In this document: positions 1 through 7,068 of the stretch, one piece after another
Layout of the letters: every line of letters begins with the position of its first letter
How positions within the stretch are numbered: position 1 is the first letter of the stretch
DNA from: CAZNVB01 sp964576265
GTDB taxonomy: Bacteria > Acidobacteriota > Aminicenantia > Aminicenantales > UBA8522
Assembly (NCBI GenBank): GCA_964576265.1
Contig: CAZNVB010000129.1
Span: 1-15,654 of the forward strand
Direction: 5' to 3'
DNA: 15,654 bases
Position numbers and translations under genes: made by a program
The notes under the pieces: model-generated
Databases searched by the model: none
Told to the model about the DNA's origin: nothing
The model's input: the letters and a program-made list of their open reading frames with translations, nothing else

Positions 1-683
1 GTCGTGTCCCGACGCGGCCCCTCGTCCACGGCGAAGACGACCGGCTCGCCCTTTCTCTGCGGCACGGTCACAGGCACGATCTCGTCCTTGAAATAGCCTT
101 TGTCGATGGCGTTGACGGCCTTTTGCTGGCTGCTCAGCGCATAGGCGTCCTGTTCCTCGCGCGTCGCCCCGAACTTCTCCGCCACCACCTCGCCCGTCAT
201 CCCCATGTGAACATTGTCAAAAGCGCACCAGAGCCCGTCGAGAATCATCGCGTCCTTGATCTGGACATCGCCGAACTTCACTCCCTCCCGGAGTCCCCAG
301 ATCATATGGGGGGCGCGGCTCATGCTCTCCATCCCTCCGGCAACGACGATTTCTTTTTCTTCAAGCTGAATGACCTGGGCGGCCAGGGCGACGGCTTTGA
401 GCGCCGACCCGCAGACCTTGTTCACGGCAAAACAGCTGACTGAATAGGGAATGCCGGCTTTGACCGCCGCCTGCTTGGCCGGGGCCTGTCCGATCCCCGC
501 TTGAACGACGTTGCCCATGATGACTTCGTCCACATCCTCCGGCCGGCAGTTGGCCCGGTTCAGGGCTTCCTTGATGGCGAAAGCGCCGAGCTCGGGGGCC
601 GTGAAGTCCTTGAGTGCTCCGAGAAAGGCGCCGATCGCAGTTCGCGCGGCGCCGACGATGAAGACATCCCTTTTCTCACACAT
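1..683 (-). CDS. Acetyl-CoA C-acetyltransferase (thiolase), N-terminal part, cut by the window edge
   Basis: Thiolases of this class condense two acetyl-CoA to acetoacetyl-CoA or run the reverse, thiolytic reaction in the cytoplasm. About 227 residues are visible and the C-terminal half lies beyond the left edge. The start reads MCEKRDVFIVGAARTAIGAF, the usual thiolase opening. The nucleophilic cysteine is C91 in NKVCGSALKAV, and GGMESMSRAPHM follows as expected. The later GHP and CxG catalytic motifs are outside the window, so integrity cannot be judged. The ATG at 683 is preceded by GAAAGGAATGATCG, a good ribosome-binding site. The gene is separated by 232 bp from the upstream membrane-protein gene, so it probably has its own promoter. 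Whether it serves fatty-acid breakdown, ketone metabolism or biosynthesis cannot be told from here. Confidence 0.93.
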   Translation of the reverse strand, partial: MCEKRDVFIVGAARTAIGAFLGALKDFTAPELGAFAIKEALNRANCRPEDVDEVIMGNVVQAGIGQAPAKQAAVKAGIPYSVSCFAVNKVCGSALKAVALAAQVIQLEEKEIVVAGGMESMSRAPHMIWGLREGVKFGDVQIKDAMILDGLWCAFDNVHMGMTGEVVAEKFGATREEQDAYALSSQQKAVNAIDKGYFKDEIVPVTVPQRKGEPVVFAVDEGPRRDT

Positions 684-723
684 CGATCATTCCTTTCGCG
701 GAAAATTAAGACCTCTTTTTTCT

Positions 724-748
724 ATCATAAAAAGGGGCGATGTGTAAA
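724..748 (-). promoter_or_regulatory. Weak candidate promoter for the thiolase gene
   Basis: On the minus strand TATGAT (729-724) is a good -10 element, 5/6 to TATAAT. The nearest -35-like hexamer TTTACA (748-743) is only 13 bp away, which is too close for a normal sigma-70 promoter. The position suits a transcript starting about 35 nt before the thiolase ATG at 683. Inferred from motifs only. Confidence 0.25.
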
Positions 749-895
749 TCGGCATGATTCGCTCAGCCGCGACTCGTCTTCCAGGATTCGTCGGGGACGC
801 ACGGCCGCCCCTGAGTTCCGCAGTCCGGGGAGGTCTCGAATCTGTTCGCGAATCGAAGCAAAAAAGACAGGCTGCGGTATGCATGAGGAAGCGAT

Positions 896-911
896 CCGGC
901 CTGGCCGCCGG
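896..911 (-). other. Short GC stem-loop at the 3' end of the GT-C gene
   Basis: On the minus strand CCGGC-GGCCAG-GCCGG gives a 5-bp GC stem with a 6-nt loop just after the stop codon at 916-918. No T-run follows, so it is not a standard intrinsic terminator. It could protect a transcript end or mean nothing. The rest of 684-915 shows no gene, apart from the candidate thiolase promoter. Confidence 0.2.
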
Positions 912-915
912 CAGG

Positions 916-2433
916 TTAAGGACCGGTGAATTTTAAGAGATAGAGCCGGTAGACCTCCCCCCTGACGATGGCCCGATCGGTAGCCGCGAGCTTGACCAGA
1001 TAATCCGGTCGCTCGAGGGTCGGATCGAGATGGAAATTGAGCAAGATAAGGCAATCCTTCCTTTTATTCCGAGCGAACTGCCCGGCCCGCTCCAGGATCA
1101 TCCGGGGACTGACGTCCTGAAACCTTCTCATGTCCCATTTCACGTACGACCCCATCCGCTCCCCCCGGACAAAATAGATCTTCCGATTGAGATAGCCTGA
1201 AACCGGCGTCATCAGATAATCCATCTCGCCCACAATCGGGAGGTCGGCGTATCCCTTCTGCCTGATGAAACGGGCGATCGCCCTTGCCTGGGAGAACGGG
1301 TAAACGATATCCATTCCGGCGGCAAAGATCCCGCCGGCAGCCTGAACGACAAGAATCAGCGTCAGGATGGAAAAGGAAATCTTCCCTCCCGACCCTCGAC
1401 CGATCGCTTGCGGCGGTGAGGACTTAAGGCGATGATATGAACCTAAAGCCATCCAGAGCGCGGCGATCAAAGTCATAAAGAGATGCCCCCGATGACGAAC
1501 AAAGCCGATGGAGCCGATATAGAGCCAGCTCAGAATTCCGACTGTGCCGAGGAAAAAAAATATCGCGGCGGAGCGTTTCTTGGAAACGACGACCGTGGCC
1601 AAAAGGACACAGAGGACGGCCAGCACGGCGCTGGCGACGAAAGGAGTCGGAATTTTTTCTAAAAGATGAGTGTTCCAAAAGTGGAAAGTGGGTCTGGGCA
1701 TCTCCAGGTAGCTCTCGGGCAAAATCCGCAGGACCTTATTAGCCAGATCCGGATGGAAGGCCGTGTGAACTCTGGAAACTTGATCATAGGAAGAATCGGG
1801 GACCGGACGCAAAGAGAGGAGGCTGAGAATCCCGCCAAGGCCGATGATGATCAGGGCGAGGAAAGACGTCCATCCCTTCCGCAAAGCCTCATCGCCCAAA
1901 ACATCGATCGCCACGACGGCTCCTGCTGCCGTGGCCAGGATGAGGCCATAAACGTTTGAATTGGCAAGAACAAATAGGCAGACGGCCCAGGCCAGAGGTC
2001 TTTTCTTTGGAGAAACGTAAGAATGACAAAAAAGAAATAGCGCGAGAACGCCCAGAGCGTAATTCCGGCTGATGATGTTGTACTCATAAAAAAGATAATA
2101 GCTGAAGATCAACAAGACCTTTTGGAGCCCGCTAAAAGGGGCGAATCGGAGCACAAGCCAGGCCGAAAGAGTCGCCAGCCCGACATGCAAAAGCTGCATG
2201 GCCAGCGGGGAGCTCGTCCATCGGCTGAGCAAAAACAGCACGATGAACCAGGCCATGGGGTGCTTTTCGTACCGGGCGGCTTGAAAAAGGTCCCCGAAAG
2301 ACGTCTGTTCTCTGGCCAGAAGCCAGGCCTGAAGTTCATCCCGCCACATCTCGTGGCGCAGAAGGGTGACCAGGCTGAGCAGGATGAACAATCCCAAAAA
2401 GATAAGGGCAGGGCGTTGAGGAAAACGAGTCAT
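916..2433 (-). CDS. GT-C/GT39-like multi-pass membrane glycosyltransferase-type protein
   Basis: A 505-residue protein that is mostly hydrophobic helices, with roughly ten or more membrane segments. The first helix (about residues 9-26) is followed by EMWRDELQAWLLARE (28-42) and YEKHP (55-59). An acidic D-E pair (D32, E33) in the first outer loop, followed by a Y-E-x-H-P segment, is how I recall the GT-C fold lipid-linked-sugar glycosyltransferases related to family 39 and their uncharacterised relatives. The inferred role is transfer of a sugar from a polyprenyl-phosphate donor on the outer face of the inner membrane; donor and acceptor are unknown. Its ATG overlaps the stop of the upstream formate-THF ligase gene as ATGA, so it is probably translationally coupled to it although no functional link is apparent. 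A more neutral name is multi-pass membrane protein. Confidence 0.7.
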   Translation of the reverse strand: MTRFPQRPALIFLGLFILLSLVTLLRHEMWRDELQAWLLAREQTSFGDLFQAARYEKHPMAWFIVLFLLSRWTSSPLAMQLLHVGLATLSAWLVLRFAPFSGLQKVLLIFSYYLFYEYNIISRNYALGVLALFLFCHSYVSPKKRPLAWAVCLFVLANSNVYGLILATAAGAVVAIDVLGDEALRKGWTSFLALIIIGLGGILSLLSLRPVPDSSYDQVSRVHTAFHPDLANKVLRILPESYLEMPRPTFHFWNTHLLEKIPTPFVASAVLAVLCVLLATVVVSKKRSAAIFFFLGTVGILSWLYIGSIGFVRHRGHLFMTLIAALWMALGSYHRLKSSPPQAIGRGSGGKISFSILTLILVVQAAGGIFAAGMDIVYPFSQARAIARFIRQKGYADLPIVGEMDYLMTPVSGYLNRKIYFVRGERMGSYVKWDMRRFQDVSPRMILERAGQFARNKRKDCLILLNFHLDPTLERPDYLVKLAATDRAIVRGEVYRLYLLKFTGP

Positions 2434-4103
2434 GTGAGCCCGGTGATCTCGCCGTCATCCGTTACATCCACCCGCTCGGCGGCGGGAGAGCTCGGCAGGC
2501 CGGGCATGGTCATGATGTCGCCGCAATAGACAACGACAAATCCCGCGCCCGAGCTGAGCGAGACGTCGGTGACGATAAGGGTAAATCCGGTCGGCCGGCC
2601 GAGAGCCTCATCGTCGTCGGAGAGCGAATATTGAGTCTTGGCGATGCAGACCGGAAGATTCCTGAAGCCGTCGTCTTCCAGTTTCTTGATCTTCCGCCGG
2701 GTTTTGCCCTCCATGGCCACGCCGGAGGCGCCGTAGATTTTTTCCGCCACGATTTCGATCTTATCGCTGACCGGAAGGTCGAGGGGATAAAGAAACCGAA
2801 AATCACTCCTTTCTTCCTCGACCGCGCTCATCACCTCGAGGGCCAGCGCCTTCCCCCCTTCTCCGCCTCTGGCGTAGACATCGCTTACCGCCGCCCGGGC
2901 CTTCTCCTCGCGGCATAGAGCGAAGAACCGCCCGACTTCCTCGTCCGAATCGTCGGGAAACTTGTTCAGGGCAACGACAAACGGAACGCCGAACAGGCGG
3001 AGATTCTCGACGTGCTTTCTCAGGTTTTCGAATCCTCTTTGGACTGCTTCGGGATTCGGCACCCGAATATCGCTCAGCTTGACTCCGCCGTGGAGCTTGA
3101 GAGCCCGGATTGTCGCCACCAGAACGCAAGCGTCGGGAGGCGGGATATGGCCGGTTCGGACAACAATGTCGAAAAACTTCTCCGCGCCGAGGTCGGAGGC
3201 GAACCCTGTCTCTGTGACGACATAATCCGCCAGGTGGAGTGCCAGGCGGGTGGCGATCACCGAATTCGTTCCATGGGCGATGTTGGCGAACGGACCCCCG
3301 TGGATAAGAGCCGGCGTTCCCTCCAGAGTTTGAACCAGGTTGGGTTTGAGGGCGTCTTTGAGGAGCGCCGCCATCGCCCCGTCCGCCTTGATCTGCCGCG
3401 CAAAAACGGGCTTGTTATCGGAGGAATAGCCGATGACGATCCGTCCGAGCCTCTCTTTCAGTTCGGCGATGTCGGCCGAAAGGCAGAGGATGGCCATGAC
3501 CTCTGAGGCGGCCGTGATGTCGAAGCCTGTTTCCCGGGCGATCCCCCGGAGGGGGCCACCGATGCCGACGACGACATCGCGCAGCACGCGGTCGTCCATA
3601 TCCATAACTCTCTTCCAGGTGACCGTCCGGCAATCGATCAGGCCGCAGACACCGTCGTAATGAATCCGGTTGTCGACCATGGCCGCCAGAAGATTGTGCG
3701 CCGCCGTCACGGCGTGGATATCTCCGGTGAAATGGAGGTTGATATCCTCCCGGGGAACGACCTGAGCGAACCCTCCGCCCGTCGCTCCTCCCTTCATCCC
3801 GAAAACCGGCCCCAGGGAGGGCTCCCGGAGAGCGGCGACGGCGCTCTTGCCCAACCGGCGGAAAGCATCGGCTAGCCCAATGACGGTCGTCGTCTTGCCC
3901 TCGCCGGCCGGCGTCGGCGTCATGGCCGTGACCATGATGAGCCGGCCCTTTCGGCGAAGCTCTCGGATCGGAGTCGCCCAGAGAATTTTCGCCTTGAAGG
4001 GGCCGTATTTCTCCAGGCACTCGGCGGGAATCCCGGCTCGCGCGGCGATCTCCTCGATGGGTTTTATCATATTTTTTTCGGCCACTCGTTGTTCTTTGAT
4101 CAT
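2430..4103 (-). CDS. fhs: Formate-tetrahydrofolate ligase (10-formyl-THF synthetase)
   Basis: Joins formate to tetrahydrofolate using ATP, giving 10-formyl-THF for purine and fMet synthesis or, in acetogenic or formate-using pathways, the methyl branch of one-carbon flow. The 557-residue length is that of the bacterial single-function enzyme. The ATP-binding loop TPTPAGEGKTTTV is at about residues 62-74. The family signatures GMKGGATGGGF and VATIRALKLHGG are both intact, and GFDITAASEVMAI is also family-typical. The ATG at 4103 is preceded by AGAGGAGA with suitable spacing. The alternative internal ATG 11 codons later (about 4070) has only A-rich sequence before it, so the upstream start is preferred. 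No folD or other one-carbon gene is beside it in the window. Identification is very secure. Confidence 0.98.
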   Translation of the reverse strand: MIKEQRVAEKNMIKPIEEIAARAGIPAECLEKYGPFKAKILWATPIRELRRKGRLIMVTAMTPTPAGEGKTTTVIGLADAFRRLGKSAVAALREPSLGPVFGMKGGATGGGFAQVVPREDINLHFTGDIHAVTAAHNLLAAMVDNRIHYDGVCGLIDCRTVTWKRVMDMDDRVLRDVVVGIGGPLRGIARETGFDITAASEVMAILCLSADIAELKERLGRIVIGYSSDNKPVFARQIKADGAMAALLKDALKPNLVQTLEGTPALIHGGPFANIAHGTNSVIATRLALHLADYVVTETGFASDLGAEKFFDIVVRTGHIPPPDACVLVATIRALKLHGGVKLSDIRVPNPEAVQRGFENLRKHVENLRLFGVPFVVALNKFPDDSDEEVGRFFALCREEKARAAVSDVYARGGEGGKALALEVMSAVEEERSDFRFLYPLDLPVSDKIEIVAEKIYGASGVAMEGKTRRKIKKLEDDGFRNLPVCIAKTQYSLSDDDEALGRPTGFTLIVTDVSLSSGAGFVVVYCGDIMTMPGLPSSPAAERVDVTDDGEITGLT

Positions 4104-4200
4104 CGGCGTCTCCTCTGAGCGAGTTTATCCAGAAATCAGCGGCGACACAATAGCCCTGCCTCCATCATCAATTCTTGAAAACTTGGAAATGTTCCCCCCG

Positions 4201-4240
4201 TAAAAAAGCACCCCGTCGAACCGGTGGGCGGCCTGAGGCG
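4201..4240 (-). terminator. Possible weak intrinsic terminator after the RadC-family gene
   Basis: On the minus strand a short CACC (4226-4223)/GGTG (4212-4209) pairing is followed at once by C and a run of six T (4207-4202). The stem is poor and the loop long. A T-run downstream of the RadC stop (4274-4276) and ahead of fhs suits a transcript end, but the pairing is weak. The rest of 4104-4273 shows no gene. Confidence 0.3.
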
Positions 4241-4273
4241 CCTTTTCGCTTTGAGACGACGCCGGCCTGTTCA

Positions 4274-5005
4274 TCACCGGTGAAGAGCGTCGAATTCGTA
4301 CTCTTCGATCAGGCCGCGGTCGGAAAAGCTGAAAAAACAGTTGTTGCCGATAATGATGTGATCGAGGACTTTGATCTGCATCAGCCTGGCCGCGCTGACG
4401 AGATCCCGGGTAATTTCTTTGTCACAAACCGAAGGCTCCGGGTCGCCGGAAGGATGGTTGTGGACGAAAATCAGCGAGGACGCCTCGAAGCGCAATGCAT
4501 CCTTGATGATTTCTCTGGGGTAGACGACGCTCGAATCGACCGTCCCTTCGAACAGGGTCTTTTCCTCCAGGATTTGATTTTTCGCGTCGAGGAAAAGAAC
4601 CTTGAACTCCTCTTTCCGCAGCCCGCGCATGGCATGGTAAAGGTAGTCAAACACTTCGCGGGAAGACCGGCAGTAAGGCCGTTTCATCATTCTCTCGCGA
4701 AGAAAGCGGCGCGAGACCTCGTGGACGAACTTCAGGCCGAAGATGTTGTGCGGGCCGATCCCTTTGATCTTTTGAAGGTCGAGCGGGCTGGCTTCGAGCA
4801 CCCCGGCGAGGGTCTTGAACTCGCGTAGCGCCTCTTTGGCCTGCTCCTTGCAGTCACGCCGCGGCGTCCCGAGCGTCAGGAGGAGCTCGATGATCTCATA
4901 CTCGAGGAAGCTGTCCAATCCACCCTGGAGAAATTTTTCTCTCAGCCGACGGCGATGTCCCCGGCCTTTCGGCTCGGCGCCGGCGCGTTTCGGACTCTGA
5001 AACAT
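4274..5005 (-). CDS. radC: RadC-family JAMM-domain protein
   Basis: A 243-residue protein in two parts. The N-terminal part (about 15-105) carries a helix-hairpin-helix motif, IKGIGPHNIFGLKFV, at 80-94. The C-terminal RadC/MPN domain has the metal-binding JAMM set: E153 in LFEGTVDSS, then H182, H184 and D195 in HNHPSGDPEPSVCD. All ligands are present, so a metal site should form. The family's biological role is unsettled; the original assignment to DNA repair in E. coli has not held up well, so no function is claimed. The frame is open for 51 more codons upstream, but that longer form would run into the upstream UroD-like gene. The ATG at 5005 has GGTGA six bases before it and gives a normal family length. 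An ATG at 5023 is the alternative. Confidence 0.9.
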   Translation of the reverse strand: MFQSPKRAGAEPKGRGHRRRLREKFLQGGLDSFLEYEIIELLLTLGTPRRDCKEQAKEALREFKTLAGVLEASPLDLQKIKGIGPHNIFGLKFVHEVSRRFLRERMMKRPYCRSSREVFDYLYHAMRGLRKEEFKVLFLDAKNQILEEKTLFEGTVDSSVVYPREIIKDALRFEASSLIFVHNHPSGDPEPSVCDKEITRDLVSAARLMQIKVLDHIIIGNNCFFSFSDRGLIEEYEFDALHR

Positions 5006-5067
5006 CGAATTCACCGCGGACATTAAATGGACGAAGGAAAGACGAAAAGTATCGCAAAACGGCCGGA

Positions 5068-5085
5068 TTCCCGCGATCGCGGGAA
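5068..5085. other. 18-bp perfect palindrome between the UroD-like gene and radC
   Basis: TTCCCGCGATCGCGGGAA is its own reverse complement. It lies 5 bp past the stop of the UroD-like gene (5091-5093) and 62 bp before the radC start. As RNA on the minus strand it could fold with a 7-bp GC stem and a GATC tetraloop, but only a weak T-run (GTTTT, about ten bases further on) follows. It may be a leaky terminator, a transcript-stabilising hairpin, or a protein site. Confidence 0.5.
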
Positions 5086-5090
5086 AGAGT

Positions 5091-6137
5091 TCAGATCGAA
5101 AAACTCTTTTCCTCAAGCACTTCCCGCACGGCGATGACTTTCTCCGGGAGGATGTCATACGGCAGGATGCCCGTGCCCATCAGGAAGCGCGGCGTCTCCC
5201 TTCCCAGGGCGAGAATCTCGCGGGTCTTTTCTTTAATCAAGTCGACTGGTTGAACGGCAAGAAAAGCAGGAGAAAGATTGGCCCGGAGAAGAACCGCTTC
5301 CCTTTTCAGCCGCTCGACAAAATGACCGAGGTCGGCCTTGTAATCGCAGAGGACATTGTTCGTTCCCGTCTTCAGGATCTCCTCCAGGAGAATCGTCGTA
5401 TCGCCGCCCATGATGTAGGGGACAAGGGCCAGCCCGAGTTCGCGGCGGAAATACCGGACGACCTTTTCGGTCTCCGGAAGGATGATCTTCCTGTAGATCT
5501 CGGGAGAGGTCAGGGGCGGTGAAGCGTGAGAATCGAAAAGGACGACGCCGAGCCCCCTTTCTGCGAAGGCTCTCCCGAATGTCTTAACGGCTTCGGCACA
5601 GAAGGCCAGCAATTTCCCGGCCCAGGCTGCGTCGTCTAAGATGGCGACCAGGAGTTCTTCCGGCCCGACGAGCTCGGAGGCGATCGAAAACGGAGCGCTC
5701 AGGGCGCCGCGCACGATCCTCTCTCGGCCGAACCTCGCCTGAATTCGCCGGCCGACCTCAAGAAGAAGCGGCATCCTCCCGTCCCGGCGCGGATCCGGAA
5801 GGCGAAGTCGCGAAATATCCCCGCCGGGTTTTATCACTCTCTCTGTCACGGCAGGAATGTCGTTCGACTGCGGATAGGCCACCTCGCATCCGACAGCCTC
5901 GGCCTCGACGTTATAGACATCGCAACCGATAGTGAGAATATCGGCCTCATAAATTTCCGCTTCCCGAATGACCGCCCGTTCGAAAAGGTCGGCGTCGCGC
6001 GAGAGTTCGGAAGGAGTCGCGCCGATGAGCGCCGCCTTGTGTTCATAGACGGCCGGACAGAACGGAGTCCGGTCGACCGGCTGTCCGACAAGGAGGGCTT
6101 CGATCCGCTGACGAGGCGTCATCCGGGTTATCGACAT
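5091..6137 (-). CDS. Uroporphyrinogen decarboxylase-fold (UroD/MtaA superfamily) protein
   Basis: A 348-residue protein that opens MTPRQRIEALLVGQPVDRTP, the familiar N-terminus of the UroD superfamily, which includes HemE and the corrinoid/coenzyme M methyltransferases MtaA and CmuA. No other haem-synthesis gene is nearby and the protein does not look like HemE proper, so a methyltransferase-like or unknown role is more likely. At the place where MtaA-type enzymes usually carry the HxC zinc ligands, the sequence reads VPYIMGGDTT (239-248), so Y241 and M243 replace H and C; a later cysteine, C264 in NVLCDYK, is present. The ATG at 6137 has no good ribosome site. The ATG five codons later (6122) matches the family's usual start and could be the true one. 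It is the first of the leftmost set of minus-strand genes. Confidence 0.8.
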   Translation of the reverse strand: MSITRMTPRQRIEALLVGQPVDRTPFCPAVYEHKAALIGATPSELSRDADLFERAVIREAEIYEADILTIGCDVYNVEAEAVGCEVAYPQSNDIPAVTERVIKPGGDISRLRLPDPRRDGRMPLLLEVGRRIQARFGRERIVRGALSAPFSIASELVGPEELLVAILDDAAWAGKLLAFCAEAVKTFGRAFAERGLGVVLFDSHASPPLTSPEIYRKIILPETEKVVRYFRRELGLALVPYIMGGDTTILLEEILKTGTNNVLCDYKADLGHFVERLKREAVLLRANLSPAFLAVQPVDLIKEKTREILALGRETPRFLMGTGILPYDILPEKVIAVREVLEEKSFSI

Positions 6138-6146
6138 CGACCCACA

Positions 6147-6175
6147 TGATTAGCATATGGCCCGCCGGCTGTCAA
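6147..6175 (-). promoter_or_regulatory. Sigma-70 type promoter for the UroD-like gene
   Basis: On the minus strand there is a perfect -35 TTGACA (6175-6170), a 17-bp spacer and TAATCA (6152-6147) as a -10. TGC directly before the -10 forms an extended -10. Transcription would begin near 6140, only a few bases before the first ATG (6137) and about 18 before the second (6122). Motif-based inference. Confidence 0.5.
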
Positions 6176-6296
6176 AAAACATGTGATTCGAAGAAGCCAC
6201 TCTTTTTCGGCGATTTATTCCATCCGCAACGATCATGGATCGGGGGATGCGGCGATGAAGAGACAGGCAAGAGAGGGACGCGGATTTCAACCGGGC

Positions 6297-6313
6297 TGTA
6301 AAAATCGTTTACA
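6297..6313. promoter_or_regulatory. Inverted repeat TGTAAA-N5-TTTACA, candidate activator site
   Basis: TGTAAAAATCGTTTACA has perfect 6-bp arms around a 5-bp spacer. Its centre lies about 112 bp upstream of the start site predicted from the sigma-54 element at 6390-6406. Enhancer-binding proteins that drive sigma-54 promoters commonly bind inverted repeats of this shape about 80-150 bp upstream. NtrC sites have the same 6-5-6 layout with a different sequence. Which protein binds is unknown. Confidence 0.45.
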
Positions 6314-6389
6314 ATCCGATCTCTTCAAAACTGGCCCGCTCAATCTTCGCTTTGATCTTATTGGAAAAGCAAGATTTGAAGCTCCTTTA

Positions 6390-6406
6390 TTGGCATGAAA
6401 ATTGCT
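6390..6406 (+). promoter_or_regulatory. Sigma-54 (RpoN) -24/-12 promoter upstream of the ECF sigma gene
   Basis: TTGGCATGAAAATTGCT fits the sigma-54 consensus TTGGCACGnnnnTTGCW at every defined base except one (T for C after TTGGCA). The GG (-24) and GC (-12) elements have the required 10 bp between them, and a T-run follows the -12 element. The predicted start is near 6417, giving a leader of about 80 nt before the ATG at 6496. The leader contains a small CCGGG/CCCGG stem-loop (6450-6466). The remainder of the 6138-6495 intergenic region shows no gene. Confidence 0.6.
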
Positions 6407-6495
6407 CTTTTTTTTGATCGGAAAGCAAACAGAAAAGGCCCCAGGCAAACCGGGAATAAACCCCGGGAAGAAATGTATATAGGACGGGAGCGCCA

Positions 6496-7068
6496 ATGAG
6501 GCCTGATCATGAAATCGACCGAAGCCTTGTCGCAAGAGCCAAAAAGGGAGACATGAACGCTTTTGAATCGCTGGTCAGGAAATACCAGAAGCTCATCTAC
6601 ATCCTCTGTTACCGGATTACCGGCGCTCACCAGACAGCGGACGATCTCTCCCAAGAGACTTTTGTCAAGGCCTATATCGCACTCCCTCATTTCATCGACG
6701 GCCATGACTTCTATCCCTGGCTCCGGAGAATCGCTCTCAACAACTGCTTCAATTTCCTCAAGAAATGGAAAAGGGAACGGCCGCTTGTGGAGGAGGAAAA
6801 GGTGGCTCCAGGCAATCTGATGTCCGCGCCCCATGAATCCCCGCCCCAGACGCTCGAAAGAAATGAAATGGAGCGAAGATTCCGGGAAGCGTACCGGGCG
6901 CTTCCTCCCGACCAAAAGCTCATTTTCTCTCTCCGCGTCTTTGAGAACATGAGTTATGCCGAGATTGCCCAGAGTCTGCACATTCCGGCTGGAACCGTGA
7001 TGTCCCGTCTCAACCGGGCCAGAAAAAAGCTCAGAATCCGCCTGGCCGATTGCCTGAGGAGAAGCTGA
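6496..7068 (+). CDS. ECF-family RNA polymerase sigma factor (RpoE-like)
   Basis: A 190-residue group 4 sigma factor that directs RNA polymerase to a specific promoter set. Region 2 spans about residues 22-90, with DDLSQETFVKAY as the -10-recognising part. Region 4 spans about 128-182, with a helix-turn-helix in YAEIAQSLHIPAGTVMSRLNR. There is no region 3 and no C-terminal extension. The ATG at 6496 follows GGGAG at five bases. Its stop shares a base with the next gene's ATG (TGATG at 7066-7070), and that gene carries an anti-sigma zinc finger, so the pair is almost certainly a sigma/anti-sigma unit. The promoter ahead of it looks like sigma-54, so this may be a sigma cascade. Its regulon is unknown and no clear target promoter was recognised in the window. 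Confidence 0.95.
   Translation: MRPDHEIDRSLVARAKKGDMNAFESLVRKYQKLIYILCYRITGAHQTADDLSQETFVKAYIALPHFIDGHDFYPWLRRIALNNCFNFLKKWKRERPLVEEEKVAPGNLMSAPHESPPQTLERNEMERRFREAYRALPPDQKLIFSLRVFENMSYAEIAQSLHIPAGTVMSRLNRARKKLRIRLADCLRRS

Noticed and set aside
3415..4020. A 201-codon open frame on the minus strand inside fhs
   Set aside because: It is an out-of-frame shadow of fhs, rich in R, G and P as expected from GC-rich third positions, with no family features.
4104..4273. Possible riboswitch ahead of fhs
   Set aside because: The leader is short and shows no recognisable conserved core or long-range pairing.
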